Part shown: one piece after another, positions 1 to 9,017 of the stretch | Position numbering within the stretch: the stretch's first letter is position 1 | Layout of the letters: the number at the start of each line of letters is the position of its first letter | DNA from: an uncultured Clostridia bacterium | GTDB lineage: Bacteria; Bacillota; Clostridia; TANB77; CAG-508 | Direction of reading: 5' to 3' | NCBI GenBank assembly: GCA_934120645.1 | Contig: CAKOUO010000006.1 | Location: forward strand, 1-64,000 | Length of the DNA stretch: 64,000 bases | Notes under the pieces: generated by a model | Database searches by the model: none | Seen by the model: only the letters and a program-made list of their open reading frames with translations | Told to the model about the DNA's origin: nothing | Program-made: the position numbers and the translations under genes

Positions 1-47
1 CTCCAGTGCCACAAACTGGCGCGTTAACCAACTACGCTACATCCACC
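1..47 (-). tRNA. tRNA-His (GTG anticodon), 3' part cut off by window edge
   Basis: Read on the minus strand, the segment starts with an acceptor strand GGTGGATG that has the extra 5' G typical of tRNA-His. It continues with the TA at positions 8-9, a D arm closed by GCG/CGC, and an anticodon stem CCAGT/ACTGG around the loop TTGTGGC, giving anticodon GTG. The T arm and 3' acceptor lie beyond base 1. Other tRNAs probably continue to the left, but this cannot be seen. Confidence 0.85.
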
Positions 48-215
48 ATGGCTTCCGTGCTTGTTTTCTTGGCACTTATATATTTTAACTCATTTAATAT
101 GTTTTTGTCAACCCTATTTTATAAAAAAAATCGATTTATGATACTTTTTATTTTTTGTTATATTTAAAAAAATATTCAATATAATGTAATAAATAAGAAA
201 ATGGAGGAAAAAAGA

Positions 216-602
216 ATGGAAAACTTACAAATAAGCGAAAATAAAACAATTATAAATATTCTAAAAGGAGTAGGAATTTCTTTTATTATTACTCTAATAT
301 TATTAACAATATTTTCATTAATTCTTACATATACAAAAATTCAAGAAAATACAATAGCACCAGTTATTATGATAATAACTGCAATAAGCATACTAATAGG
401 AAGCTCTATTGGAAATACAAAAATAAAAAAAAGAGGATTAATTAATGGTGCATTAATAGGAGGATTGTATATAATAACAATATATCTAATATCAAGTATT
501 TTAAATTGGAGATTTACACTAAATATACAATCAATTTTGATGATTGTTATAGGAATAATATTTGGAATATTAGGAGGAATTATAGGAGTAAATAAAAAAT
601 AA
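216..602 (+). CDS. TIGR04086 family membrane protein
   Basis: A small integral membrane protein of about 128 residues with four hydrophobic segments (roughly residues 16-38, 46-64, 73-94 and 103-125) separated by short basic loops. Length, segment spacing and the N-terminal ILKGVGISF run fit the TIGR04086 family of uncharacterised Gram-positive membrane proteins; the function is unknown. I chose the ATG at 216 because GGAGG (203-207) sits 8 bases upstream of it. An in-frame ATG at 201 overlaps that ribosome site and has none of its own. A weak TTGTTA/TATAAT pair (155-160, 180-185, 19-bp spacer) lies upstream. It stands alone, followed by an inverted repeat. Confidence 0.7.
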   Translation: MENLQISENKTIINILKGVGISFIITLILLTIFSLILTYTKIQENTIAPVIMIITAISILIGSSIGNTKIKKRGLINGALIGGLYIITIYLISSILNWRFTLNIQSILMIVIGIIFGILGGIIGVNKK

Positions 603-612
603 TAGTTAGGTT

Positions 613-670
613 CTAATAGTGAATTTGTCAATAATTGTCGAAATGTTTTTGTTGACAAATTTACTATTAG
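613..670. repeat. Long inverted repeat, possible terminator or small palindromic element
   Basis: A 19-base arm at 613-631 (starting CTAATAGTG) is matched by its reverse complement at 652-670 with a single G-T mismatch, around a 20-base loop. It follows the TIGR04086 gene by 10 bases. There is no long T tract after it, so it is a poor classical terminator; it could stabilise the transcript or be a degenerate mobile palindrome. The loop contains TGTCGAA (636-642), which matches the Spo0A-box core. The rest of 603-803 shows no gene. Confidence 0.6.
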
Positions 671-803
671 CAATTATAATCAATTTACATTTTCATATTT
701 TTTATTAAACAAATTTTATTCAAAAAGCAGTTTTTTAAACTTTGCTTAAATTTTAAATCTTAAAAAATCCCAAAATAAAAAAATAAAAAGGAGGAAAGAT
801 TAT

Positions 804-1394
804 TTGACAAAAAAGAAAAAAGTAATATTAGTTATTATTATAGCAATTATATTAATAACAATTTCGTTTATTTGTGGGCAAGTATATGGAAAATATATGT
901 CTAGAATAAGTGGACAAGGAACAGCAGAAGTTGCTAGTTGGAGCTTTAGAGTGAATGATAACGAAGAAAAAATTCAAACAATTCCATTAAAATCAACAGT
1001 AAATAATCAAACATTAATAAATAACAAAATTGGGCCTGGAACAGAAGGAAATTTTCAAATAAAATTAGATGGAACAGGGTCAGAAGTTGGAATAAATTAT
1101 ATAATTCATTTTGAAAATGAAAAAAATAAACCTCAAAATTTAAAATTTATATATGAAAATAAGACATTTAATTCAATAACAGAATTAGAAGGATTGCTAA
1201 GTGGAGTAATAAATGCTAATGGAGAAGAAAAAACAAAAGTCATAGATATAAAATGGATTTGGCCATATGAAACTGGCAATAATCAGACAGAAATAACAAA
1301 AAATGATGAAATTGATACCAAAGATTCCCAAACTATAAAAAATTATACATTTGATGTTTGCGTAACTGGAACTCAAGTTATGCCAGAAGCCTAA
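804..1394 (+). CDS. TasA/camelysin-like secreted protein
   Basis: A 196-residue exported protein: lysine-rich N-terminus, one hydrophobic helix (residues 7-25), then a GQVYGKYMS segment leading into a beta-rich extracellular domain. The GTAEVASWSF start of the mature part, the TLINNKIGPGTEG block and the closing DTKDSQ motif resemble TasA/CalY-type fibre subunits whose leaders are cleaved by SipW-like signal peptidases. That assignment rests on pattern recognition. It starts at TTG 804, supported by GGAGG at 790-794. It is the first of four secreted-protein genes running to 3901 and is clearly paralogous to the gene at 1949-2542. No SipW homologue is encoded in the window. Confidence 0.6.
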   Translation: MTKKKKVILVIIIAIILITISFICGQVYGKYMSRISGQGTAEVASWSFRVNDNEEKIQTIPLKSTVNNQTLINNKIGPGTEGNFQIKLDGTGSEVGINYIIHFENEKNKPQNLKFIYENKTFNSITELEGLLSGVINANGEEKTKVIDIKWIWPYETGNNQTEITKNDEIDTKDSQTIKNYTFDVCVTGTQVMPEA

Positions 1395-1440
1395 ATAAAA
1401 ATAGAAAATATGAAAATGTAGTTTTTAATAAGGAGGATAT

Positions 1441-1938
1441 ATGAAAAAAGATAAAAAAATAAAATATATAACATTACTAATAATCATATTTATGGTAATA
1501 CTTCTTTTTCTTTGTAGCATAAGTCTAGCAAAAAATATAGAAGGAGTTATAATAAATTCAGGAACACAAGTAGCAGAACCAATATTAATAATAGAAAATA
1601 ATCCAAGTATAGACATAACAGCTACAAAAAATCATGGAATATATAGTTTTAAAGTGAAAAATTATGATAATCAAAATAAAATATCAGATGTTGATATGAA
1701 ATATTATATACAAATTTTATCAAACACTGATGAATCGATAGAATTTAAATTATATCAAGACAATAAGCAAATAAACTTAAAAGATAATAAAACAGACTAT
1801 ATAAAAATGTCAAAAGAAGAAATGATAAGTAGAGAATACAAAATAGAAATAACATATGATAAAAATAAAAATATTTCAGTAAATGATATTATTCAAAAAA
1901 TACAGGTAAAGATACACTCTGAGCAAGGAAAAGGTTAG
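1441..1938 (+). CDS. Secreted protein of the matrix-like cluster
   Basis: A 165-residue protein with a basic start, a strong hydrophobic segment (residues 9-30) ending in SISLAKN, and a polar, probably beta-sandwich exported region. The early block VAEPILIIEN followed by IDITATKNHG looks like the first strands of the small TasA-like partner proteins, but I cannot name a family with certainty. AAGGAGG lies directly before ATG 1441. It sits 46 bases after one TasA-like gene and 10 before another, so it is presumably co-transcribed and may be a minor or accessory subunit of the same fibre. Confidence 0.5.
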   Translation: MKKDKKIKYITLLIIIFMVILLFLCSISLAKNIEGVIINSGTQVAEPILIIENNPSIDITATKNHGIYSFKVKNYDNQNKISDVDMKYYIQILSNTDESIEFKLYQDNKQINLKDNKTDYIKMSKEEMISREYKIEITYDKNKNISVNDIIQKIQVKIHSEQGKG

Positions 1939-1948
1939 GGTGATATAT

Positions 1949-2542
1949 ATGAAAAAAAGCAAAATTATTAAATGTATTATAATCTTAATTTTAATATTAA
2001 TAGTAATCTTATTTTTATTAAAAACAAAAAAATTAAAATCTTACGATGATTTTTTATTTCTAAAATTAATTTCCAATACACACATAAATAAAGATAAATA
2101 TAATGACAATGAATTTGAATTTAATGTTAATTATGCTAGCACAAAATTAATGCCAATAAATTTAATAAAAACAGTTGATAAAAATACTTTAATTAATGAA
2201 AAAATTGCTCCAGGAACAAAAGGTGATTTTTATATTATATTGAAATCAAATGAAAAAACTAGATATAAAGTGAGTTTCTTTAATGAAAATGAAAAACCTA
2301 AAAATTTAAAATTTGATGTATACATAGATAATGAACCATTATTAAAACAAATAGAGGATTTAGAAAAAATATCAAATAAATTAGAAGGAATAATAGAAAA
2401 GAATCAAACTATTAAAGTTAGAGTTAATTGGTACTGGGGTTTTGGAAAAACTGAAAATGATGATAAAGTAGATACTAAAGATAGCCAAAATATAGGAGAA
2501 TATAAATTTTCTATATGTGCACAAGGCGAAAAATTTATATAG
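1949..2542 (+). CDS. TasA/camelysin-like secreted protein, second paralogue
   Basis: About 197 residues with an N-terminal membrane helix (residues 6-24) and an exported domain. It shares with the protein at 804-1394 the blocks TLIN-KI-PGT-G, P-NLKF, a W-W pair and DTKDSQ-I-Y-F-C-G, so the two arose by duplication. The leader region differs: this copy lacks the GKYMSRISGQG segment and may remain membrane-anchored. I prefer ATG 1949, preceded by AGGGTGAT, over GTG 1940. It follows the previous gene by 10 bases and runs straight into the next. Confidence 0.55.
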   Translation: MKKSKIIKCIIILILILIVILFLLKTKKLKSYDDFLFLKLISNTHINKDKYNDNEFEFNVNYASTKLMPINLIKTVDKNTLINEKIAPGTKGDFYIILKSNEKTRYKVSFFNENEKPKNLKFDVYIDNEPLLKQIEDLEKISNKLEGIIEKNQTIKVRVNWYWGFGKTENDDKVDTKDSQNIGEYKFSICAQGEKFI

Positions 2543-2545
2543 GAG

Positions 2546-3901
2546 GTGATTTTAATAAAAAATAAAATTTTATATATTATTATGTTTATGATTTTTATCC
2601 TTTCAATAAATACGATAGTAAATGCTAAATATATAATAGAAAAAGAAATAAATATAGCAAGTTTGAATATAGACAGAAGTAAACCTAAAATAGAATTAGA
2701 AGAAATAAAAAATACTAATACTAATTTTGAAAAATATGCAAACAAAACACATACAATAACATTAAGAATAAGAATTACAGAAAAAAATATAAAAGAAATA
2801 AATCTAAATAAAAAAAACATAGTAATAACAGTTGGAAATAAAGAAGTAGAGTTAGAAAATTTTAAAATAGAAAAACTAGAAGAAAAAGAAAATAGTAAAA
2901 TTTATAAAATAGAATTAAAAGAAATAAAAGGTAATGGAAATTTAAAAGTTCAATTTAAGGAAGGTACAGTAGTAGATAAAAGTGAATTAACAAATGATGT
3001 AACAGATATTGATACAAAAATAAACATTGATAATATACCACCAATAGGAGTATTTTCAGAAAGTAAAATAGAGAATGGAAAAGTTAATGCAAAAATAACA
3101 TTAAATGAAAATATAAGAGATATAGAAGGCTGGAAAAAATCAAATGATAAATTAACTTTAAATAAAGAATTTACAAATAATATATCATATGAATTGCCTA
3201 TAACAGATTATGCTGGAAATACATCAAAAGTAGAAGTTAATGTAACAAAAGCAACCTATATAAATATAACATATGCATCACATAATTCTTTAGTTGGGTG
3301 GACATTTGGATATGGAAATTATGATATTGCCGGAAAAGAAGCGGTTTTAAAAAATCCAATATATAAAACAGAAGCATTAGCATTTAATATAGACGGAAAT
3401 ATAGAAAAAGATTTTGTTCAGGCAAAAACATACATATATACACATTGGGGTGAAGGAAGCTTTGCAAAATGTAATACTCAAGGAATTATATATAATTATG
3501 GATATAATCCTATAAATAGTACTTTTAAATCAATGAAATCCACGGATTTAACTACAATAAACGGAAAAAAATATTTTCAATTTGGAGGTAGTGGAATAAA
3601 TGGGTATATGAACACAGATATAAATGGAAATAATCCAATTCCAGCAAATATTTCGTGGCAGTATCCATATGGAATATCAGGAATAATGTTAAAATTAAAA
3701 GATTATTCACAATTTTCTATAGTATATCAGATACTAGTTAATAAAGTAGGATGGACAAAAGCATATTCAGACGGACAAGAATGTATATATAATTACAAAA
3801 TGCCAATGTCAGCAATTAGAGTAACATTAATACCAAAAAGTGAAAAGAAATATGTTATAGATACTTGGAATAAAGACACAGGCACTTATAATTTAAAATA
3901 A
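2546..3901 (+). CDS. Large secreted protein of the matrix-like cluster with ChW-like C-terminus
   Basis: About 450 residues: signal peptide or anchor (residues 4-25, ending NTIVNAKY), a long charged beta-rich region, an Ig-like strand set around IDNIPPIGVF and DYAGNTSKVEVNVT, then a GW/GNYD-rich C-terminal domain. Residues near 395-440 (VYQILVNKVGW, then SDGQE and an IRVTLIP ending) resemble a degenerate clostridial hydrophobic-W (ChW) repeat. The start is unclear. GTG 2546 overlaps its own ribosome site AGGAGG (2541-2546); the codon at proper distance is ATA 2555 (see findings). It closes the secreted-protein operon before tRNA-Gln. Confidence 0.6.
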   Translation: MILIKNKILYIIMFMIFILSINTIVNAKYIIEKEINIASLNIDRSKPKIELEEIKNTNTNFEKYANKTHTITLRIRITEKNIKEINLNKKNIVITVGNKEVELENFKIEKLEEKENSKIYKIELKEIKGNGNLKVQFKEGTVVDKSELTNDVTDIDTKINIDNIPPIGVFSESKIENGKVNAKITLNENIRDIEGWKKSNDKLTLNKEFTNNISYELPITDYAGNTSKVEVNVTKATYINITYASHNSLVGWTFGYGNYDIAGKEAVLKNPIYKTEALAFNIDGNIEKDFVQAKTYIYTHWGEGSFAKCNTQGIIYNYGYNPINSTFKSMKSTDLTTINGKKYFQFGGSGINGYMNTDINGNNPIPANISWQYPYGISGIMLKLKDYSQFSIVYQILVNKVGWTKAYSDGQECIYNYKMPMSAIRVTLIPKSEKKYVIDTWNKDTGTYNLK

Positions 3902-3944
3902 TAATAGACAAAAATTGAAAAGTGTGGTAATATAAAATCAATGT

Positions 3945-4020
3945 TGGGGATTAGCCAAGTTGGTAAGGCACTGGATTCTGACTCCAGGATGCATGTGTTC
4001 GAATCACATATCCCCAGCCA
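3945..4020 (+). tRNA. tRNA-Gln (CTG anticodon)
   Basis: A complete 76-base cloverleaf. Acceptor TGGGGAT pairs with ATCCCCA, the D stem is GCC/GGC, the anticodon stem CTGGA/TCCAG carries loop TTCTGAC (anticodon CTG), and the T stem ATGTG/CACAT has loop TTCGAAT. The discriminator G is followed by an encoded CCA. It reads CAG codons, which are rare in this AT-rich genome, so it is probably a second glutamine isoacceptor. It lies between the secreted-protein operon and a pilin-like gene. Confidence 0.95.
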
Positions 4021-4041
4021 TTTTTTATAGGAGGCTAACAA

Positions 4042-5673
4042 ATGAAAAAGAAAAATCAAAAAGGAATAACACTTATTTCTTTAGTTGTAATGATAATACT
4101 AATTCTTATTTTAGCTTCAATAGGAATAACATCTGGAAGATCAACTATAGAATCATCTAAATTTACAAGATTTAAAACCGAATTAACAATAATGCAAAAT
4201 AAAGTAAATGAATTAAATCAAAGTAATGAAGTAAATTTAGGAGAAGAATTGACAGATACACAAAAAGCAATTTTAAATAAAGACGAAATTTCAAATATTA
4301 TATATAAAGATAAAAACGAAGATGAAAAAAATAATATAAAAAATGGTTTTAGATATTTTAGCCAAGAATATATAAAAAAGACATTAGGATTAGAAGAAAT
4401 AAAAAGAGATTTTTTAATAAATGTAGATAAAAGAATGGTTGTAAGTGAAAAAGGGTTTGAATATCAAGGTACAACTTATTATATGCCAGAACAGTTTGAG
4501 GATGGACTATATAATGTAGAATATAATAATAAAAATGAAAATACAGGAAGCTTTGATGTTACTACAACAAAAGAAGATGGAAAATATAAAATACAAATCA
4601 GTAATATACAACATAATGGATATGTTAATAATTGGCAAGTAAAATATAAATTAAATGAAGACAATTATTGGACAACAAGTAATGATTTAAGTTTCTATGT
4701 AAAAAAAGAGGGAAATTATACTATAGAAGTAGTACATGGAAATGAAATTTCTTTAGGAACAAAAAATGAAAGAGTAATGTTTGATGGACCTATATTAGAT
4801 AAAGTTCAAAATAATGTTATAAAAATAGGAGACTATGTAAAATATACACCTGATACAGCAAGTACAAGCGATATTTTAACAGAGCTAAATACGTATTCAG
4901 GAAGTTCAGATAATACAACAGATACTCTAAAACAAGAAAGTTTAAACTGGAGAGTATTAGATATTAAAGATGGACAAGTAAGACTAATAAGTGAAATACC
5001 AACTAATTCTAAAATTTCTTTATATGGAGCAAAAGGGTATAATAATGGAGTATATTTATTAGACAAAGTATGTAAACAATTATATAATAGTTCAAATTAT
5101 GCAAGTACAGTACAGAATTTAAAAATAGAAGATGTCGAAAAAAATTTAACATATGATTATAAAACTTATGCAGATTATAATAGTGATATACAATATAAAG
5201 AAAATAAATATTATCCAGAACTTTTAAAAATTGAGAAGAATGCATATGTTGATGAAACTCAAGGAAATGAATTAGGAATAAGTGAACAAATCAATCCGAT
5301 AAATGAAGATAGTGGAGAAGCAAAAAATAGCATAAAAGTAAAGAAAACTTATTGGACTAAAGTTATGGAAGATAAAGATTTTAAAGAAGCAATATACCAT
5401 AAGCTATTTATAAAAGATAATACTAATAACAATTATTCAGATTATTGGTTATCTTCACGTTGCATAGATACATATGGTGTTGCTATCTATGATATTAGAT
5501 TTATCAGCGAGGGAAGAGTAAATGCAAATGGAACATATCATTCTGATAATTTGAGTTATCTATATGCGTTTTCATTTCGCCCAGTGATAACACTAAATTC
5601 AGATGTAGAAATAGATACAACAAATACAGCAAATGACGGAAAAAATTCAACAAATGCATGGATATTAAAATAA
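4042..5673 (+). CDS. Giant pilin-like protein with DUF6273-type C-terminus
   Basis: 543 residues. The N-terminus MKKKNQKGITLISLVVMI is a prepilin-type leader (KG before ITL) followed by a hydrophobic helix to about residue 30, but the usual Glu at +5 is replaced by Ser. A coiled-coil-like stretch and a beta-rich middle with a Fn3/Ig-like stretch follow. The C-terminal half ends with the DYWLSSR and FRPVITL motifs typical of DUF6273. GGAGG precedes ATG 4042. The gene sits 21 bases after tRNA-Gln and is closed by a strong terminator. It is probably a surface-displayed adhesin-like protein; no pilus machinery is nearby. Confidence 0.7.
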   Translation: MKKKNQKGITLISLVVMIILILILASIGITSGRSTIESSKFTRFKTELTIMQNKVNELNQSNEVNLGEELTDTQKAILNKDEISNIIYKDKNEDEKNNIKNGFRYFSQEYIKKTLGLEEIKRDFLINVDKRMVVSEKGFEYQGTTYYMPEQFEDGLYNVEYNNKNENTGSFDVTTTKEDGKYKIQISNIQHNGYVNNWQVKYKLNEDNYWTTSNDLSFYVKKEGNYTIEVVHGNEISLGTKNERVMFDGPILDKVQNNVIKIGDYVKYTPDTASTSDILTELNTYSGSSDNTTDTLKQESLNWRVLDIKDGQVRLISEIPTNSKISLYGAKGYNNGVYLLDKVCKQLYNSSNYASTVQNLKIEDVEKNLTYDYKTYADYNSDIQYKENKYYPELLKIEKNAYVDETQGNELGISEQINPINEDSGEAKNSIKVKKTYWTKVMEDKDFKEAIYHKLFIKDNTNNNYSDYWLSSRCIDTYGVAIYDIRFISEGRVNANGTYHSDNLSYLYAFSFRPVITLNSDVEIDTTNTANDGKNSTNAWILK

Positions 5674-5677
5674 AAAT

Positions 5678-5713
5678 AAAAACTTTGATGTTTAAATTCA
5701 TCAAAGTTTTTTT
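5678..5713. terminator. Bidirectional intrinsic terminator
   Basis: Stem AACTTTGATG (5681-5690) pairs with CATCAAAGTT (5699-5708), with an A tract on the left and a T tract on the right. It can end both the rightward pilin-like gene and the leftward CDF transporter gene. Confidence 0.85.
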
Positions 5714-5714
5714 G

Positions 5715-6578
5715 TTAAATAGGTTCAACATGCACAATAGTTTTATAAACATTATCAAGTTTAGAAATACTTATTTCCAATTCATCAGCTAAATGATGGC
5801 TATCAAAAGTAGACATAGTACCATCTAAACAAATTGTAACAAAAATAACATATTGAGAACCAACAGGAGCAGAAGAAATATTTTTAACTTCTTTAATTTC
5901 CGAATAATTATGAGCAATATCCAGAATTAAATTTATTGTTTTCTCATCAACAGAAATATCCATTAAAATATTATAACTTTCTAAAAAAATTGAAATACCA
6001 GTATATCCAATCCAAATAGAAATACCAATACCAACAACACTATCAAACCAATAAATACCACATAAAGTAAGCAATATTGAAATTAAAGTAAAAGTAGTTA
6101 CAATACAATCATTTCTATGATCTTTCATATTAGAATCTAATAAAATATTATTATATTTTTTAGAAGCCTTTTTTGTATACCAAAATAAAAATGCCTTAAC
6201 AATAATAGTTATAATACAAACTAAAATTAAAAGCCAAGAAAAATCTAATTTACTACCTAAAATTAAAGTAGAAATTGAATCATAAAATAATTTAGCTGCA
6301 ACAATAATCATTGAAATACCAATAAACATAGAAAAAATGTATTCAGCTTTTCCATGTCCAAAATTATGATCATCATCTTGAGGAACACTAGCAATTCTAT
6401 TTCCAATAAAAGTCATTAAAGAAGCAAAAATATCACCAGCACTATTAAAACTATCTGCAATCATAGCTTGACTTTTAAATACAAAACCAACAATTGCTTT
6501 TATGATTAACAAAAATATATTTCCAATGATACCATAAATTCCAGCCCTTTTTGTTATTTTGAATCTCTCTTCATTCAT
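5715..6578 (-). CDS. Cation diffusion facilitator (CDF) family transporter
   Basis: A divalent metal cation/proton antiporter of the inner membrane (Zn, Mn, Fe or Cd; specificity cannot be read). 287 residues with about six membrane segments. The TM2 metal-site motif ADSFNSAGD is present with its DxxxD-type spacing, as is the second pair in TM5 (DSVVGIGIS region). The C-terminal cytoplasmic dimerisation domain ends with HVEPI. I chose ATG 6578 (start MNEERFKI) because GGAG lies about 8 bases upstream; an upstream ATG would add 11 residues without family support. Monocistronic, converging on the pilin-like gene. Confidence 0.88.
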   Translation of the reverse strand: MNEERFKITKRAGIYGIIGNIFLLIIKAIVGFVFKSQAMIADSFNSAGDIFASLMTFIGNRIASVPQDDDHNFGHGKAEYIFSMFIGISMIIVAAKLFYDSISTLILGSKLDFSWLLILVCIITIIVKAFLFWYTKKASKKYNNILLDSNMKDHRNDCIVTTFTLISILLTLCGIYWFDSVVGIGISIWIGYTGISIFLESYNILMDISVDEKTINLILDIAHNYSEIKEVKNISSAPVGSQYVIFVTICLDGTMSTFDSHHLADELEISISKLDNVYKTIVHVEPI

Positions 6579-6657
6579 AAGAACATCTCCTATAAATATT
6601 TTATGCATCATTATAACACATAAGAATTTAAAAGTTAATAATCTAAAAAATAATTTA

Positions 6658-6686
6658 TTGATTTAAAATTAAAAATATAGTAAAAT
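6658..6686 (+). promoter_or_regulatory. Predicted sigma-A promoter of priA
   Basis: TTGATT (6658-6663), a 17-base spacer and TAAAAT (6681-6686) lie 44 bases before the TTG start of priA. Confidence 0.5.
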
Positions 6687-6729
6687 AATAAAAAATAAAA
6701 TACAAAAAATACCCAAAAAGGAGAAAAAA

Positions 6730-8967
6730 TTGATAGCAGAAGTAATAATAAATAGTACAGCAAGAAAATTAAATAGAACATTTGACTATAATATACCAAA
6801 AGAATTAGAAAATATGGTATATGTAGGAACAAAAGTATTAGTTCCATTTGGAAAAATGAAAAAGCTAGAAGAAGCACATGTTGTAAAATTAAAAGAGACT
6901 TCTGATTTCGAAATAAAAGATATAGCAAAAGTAGAAAATGGTCTAACAGATAAGCAAATAGAACTTGCAAATTGGATGGCTAAAAGATATTTTTGTAATG
7001 TTTCAGAATGTATAAAATTACTGCAGACACCAGGGACAAGAACAAAAAATACTGAAAAAAGAATTCAAGATAAATTTATAAATGTTATATATCTAAAAAA
7101 AGATTTTGAAGAAATACTTATATGTATAGATGAAGGAAAAATTAAATCAGAAAAACAGAAAAAAATTTTAAATTTTGTAAATGATAATGAGGGATGTACT
7201 GTACCAGAAATAGAAGCATTTACTGATTGTTCAAGAGCAATAGTTAATACTCTTGTAAAAAATGGATATCTAGAGATAGCAGAAAAAAAGATAGAAAGAA
7301 ATCCTTTATTATATAAAAAAATAGAAGAAAATAAAAAACTAAGTTTAACAGAAGAACAAAATATAGCATTTGAAAAAGTAGAAAAGGCTATAAACGAAAA
7401 TAGATTTGAAGAATTTTTATTATACGGAGTAACAGGCTCTGGAAAAACAGAGGTATACTTACAACTAATACAAAAAGTTTTAGAAACAGATAAAAAAGCA
7501 ATAGTATTAGTTCCAGAAATTTCATTAACACCACAAATGTTAGATAGATTTATAGGAAGATTCGGAAAGGAAAAAATAGCAGTTTTACATAGCAAATTAT
7601 CAGTGGGAGAAAGACATGATGAATGGGAGAGAATAAAAGAAGATAAAGCAAAAATTGTAATAGGAGCAAGGTCTGCTATTTTTGCACCAGTAAAAAATTT
7701 AGGAATTATTATAATTGATGAAGAACACGATAGTTCTTACAAATCAGAATCAACCCCTAAATATGATGCGAAAGAAATTGCAAAGAAAATATCAAAAGAA
7801 TTAAATATACCATTAGTTTTAGGAAGTGCAACACCTGATTTATCAACATATTATAAATCAAAAGAATTAAAAAAAATCACACTATTAGAATTAACTAAAA
7901 GAGCTAATAACTCATCATTACCAAAAGTAGAAATAGTAGATTTAAAACAAGAATTAGCTAATGGAAATAGATCAATGTTAAGTTTTGATTTATATCAAGC
8001 AATAGAAAAGAATTTAAAAGAAAAATTACAAACTATTTTATTTTTAAATAGAAGAGGATATTCAACATTTATAATGTGCAGAAATTGTGGATATACTGTT
8101 AAATGTAAAAATTGTAATATAAGTATGACATATCACAGTTATGAAAATAAACTAAAATGTCATTACTGTGGTTATGAAGAAAAGTTAGTAAAAACTTGTC
8201 CAGAATGTGGAAGTGATAAGATAAGATATTTTGGAACAGGAACACAAAAATTAGAACAAGAAATCCATAAACAATTTCCACAAGCAAAAACAATAAGAAT
8301 GGATGTTGATACTGTAACGAAAAAAAATTCACATGAAGAAATATTAAATAAATTCAAAAATGAAGATATTGATATTTTAATAGGAACACAAATGGTAGTT
8401 AAAGGGCACCATTTTCCTAAAGTTACATTAGTTGGAGTAATTGCAGCAGATAGCTCTTTAAATATAGATGATTATAGAGCAACAGAAAGAACCTTTCAGA
8501 TATTAACACAAGTTGCAGGAAGAGCAGGAAGAGAAAACTTACCAGGAAAAGTAATTATACAAAGCTATAATCCAGAAAACTTTAGTATACAAGCAGCAAA
8601 AAAACAAAATTACGAAGAATTTTATGAAACTGAAATAGCACTAAGAAAACAGTTGAAATATCCACCATTTTGCGATATAATAGTAATTGGATTTAATGGT
8701 TTAGATGAAACTGAAATAAAAAAAATATCAAACAAATCATATGAATATCTAATAAACAATTTAAATAATCAAGAATTTAAAATTTTTAAACCAATGCCTT
8801 CACCAATAGATAAAATTCAAAATAAATTCAGGTGGAGAATTATAATAAAAGGCAATATGAATGAACAGGCAAATGAAGTTTTAAATGATTTATTAAAAGA
8901 TATATACAGTAAAAATTTTAAAAATACCAAAATAGTAGTTGATGTAAATCCAAATAGTATGATGTAA
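6730..8967 (+). CDS. priA: Primosomal protein N' (replication restart helicase)
   Basis: PriA binds stalled forks and D-loops and loads the replisome again. 745 residues: N-terminal 3' DNA-binding and winged-helix part, Walker A GVTGSGKTE (about residue 236), DEEH Walker B, a zinc-binding insert with CRNCGY, CKNC, CHYCGY and CPECG pairs between the helicase lobes, motif VI QVAGRAGR and the C-terminal domain. The start is TTG 6730, with AAGGAG 6 bases upstream. It opens the common priA-def-fmt cluster. The stop codon directly abuts a 31-bp palindromic repeat. Confidence 0.95.
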   Translation: MIAEVIINSTARKLNRTFDYNIPKELENMVYVGTKVLVPFGKMKKLEEAHVVKLKETSDFEIKDIAKVENGLTDKQIELANWMAKRYFCNVSECIKLLQTPGTRTKNTEKRIQDKFINVIYLKKDFEEILICIDEGKIKSEKQKKILNFVNDNEGCTVPEIEAFTDCSRAIVNTLVKNGYLEIAEKKIERNPLLYKKIEENKKLSLTEEQNIAFEKVEKAINENRFEEFLLYGVTGSGKTEVYLQLIQKVLETDKKAIVLVPEISLTPQMLDRFIGRFGKEKIAVLHSKLSVGERHDEWERIKEDKAKIVIGARSAIFAPVKNLGIIIIDEEHDSSYKSESTPKYDAKEIAKKISKELNIPLVLGSATPDLSTYYKSKELKKITLLELTKRANNSSLPKVEIVDLKQELANGNRSMLSFDLYQAIEKNLKEKLQTILFLNRRGYSTFIMCRNCGYTVKCKNCNISMTYHSYENKLKCHYCGYEEKLVKTCPECGSDKIRYFGTGTQKLEQEIHKQFPQAKTIRMDVDTVTKKNSHEEILNKFKNEDIDILIGTQMVVKGHHFPKVTLVGVIAADSSLNIDDYRATERTFQILTQVAGRAGRENLPGKVIIQSYNPENFSIQAAKKQNYEEFYETEIALRKQLKYPPFCDIIVIGFNGLDETEIKKISNKSYEYLINNLNNQEFKIFKPMPSPIDKIQNKFRWRIIIKGNMNEQANEVLNDLLKDIYSKNFKNTKIVVDVNPNSMM

Positions 8968-8998
8968 TGTCCTTTTAGGGACGTTTCCCAAAAGGACA
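8968..8998. repeat. 31-bp palindromic repeat, copy 1
   Basis: 12-base arms TGTCCTTTTAGG and CCCAAAAGGACA surround a 7-base centre containing GACGTTT. The copy begins at the base after the priA stop codon and lies in the 50-base gap before def. As RNA it would form a hairpin. Confidence 0.9.
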
Positions 8999-9017
8999 AA
9001 AGATAGGAGGAATAGAA

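Noticed and set aside
3960..4160. Open frame running through tRNA-Gln and into the pilin-like gene
   Set aside because: It overlaps a complete tRNA and is out of frame with the real gene that starts at 4042.
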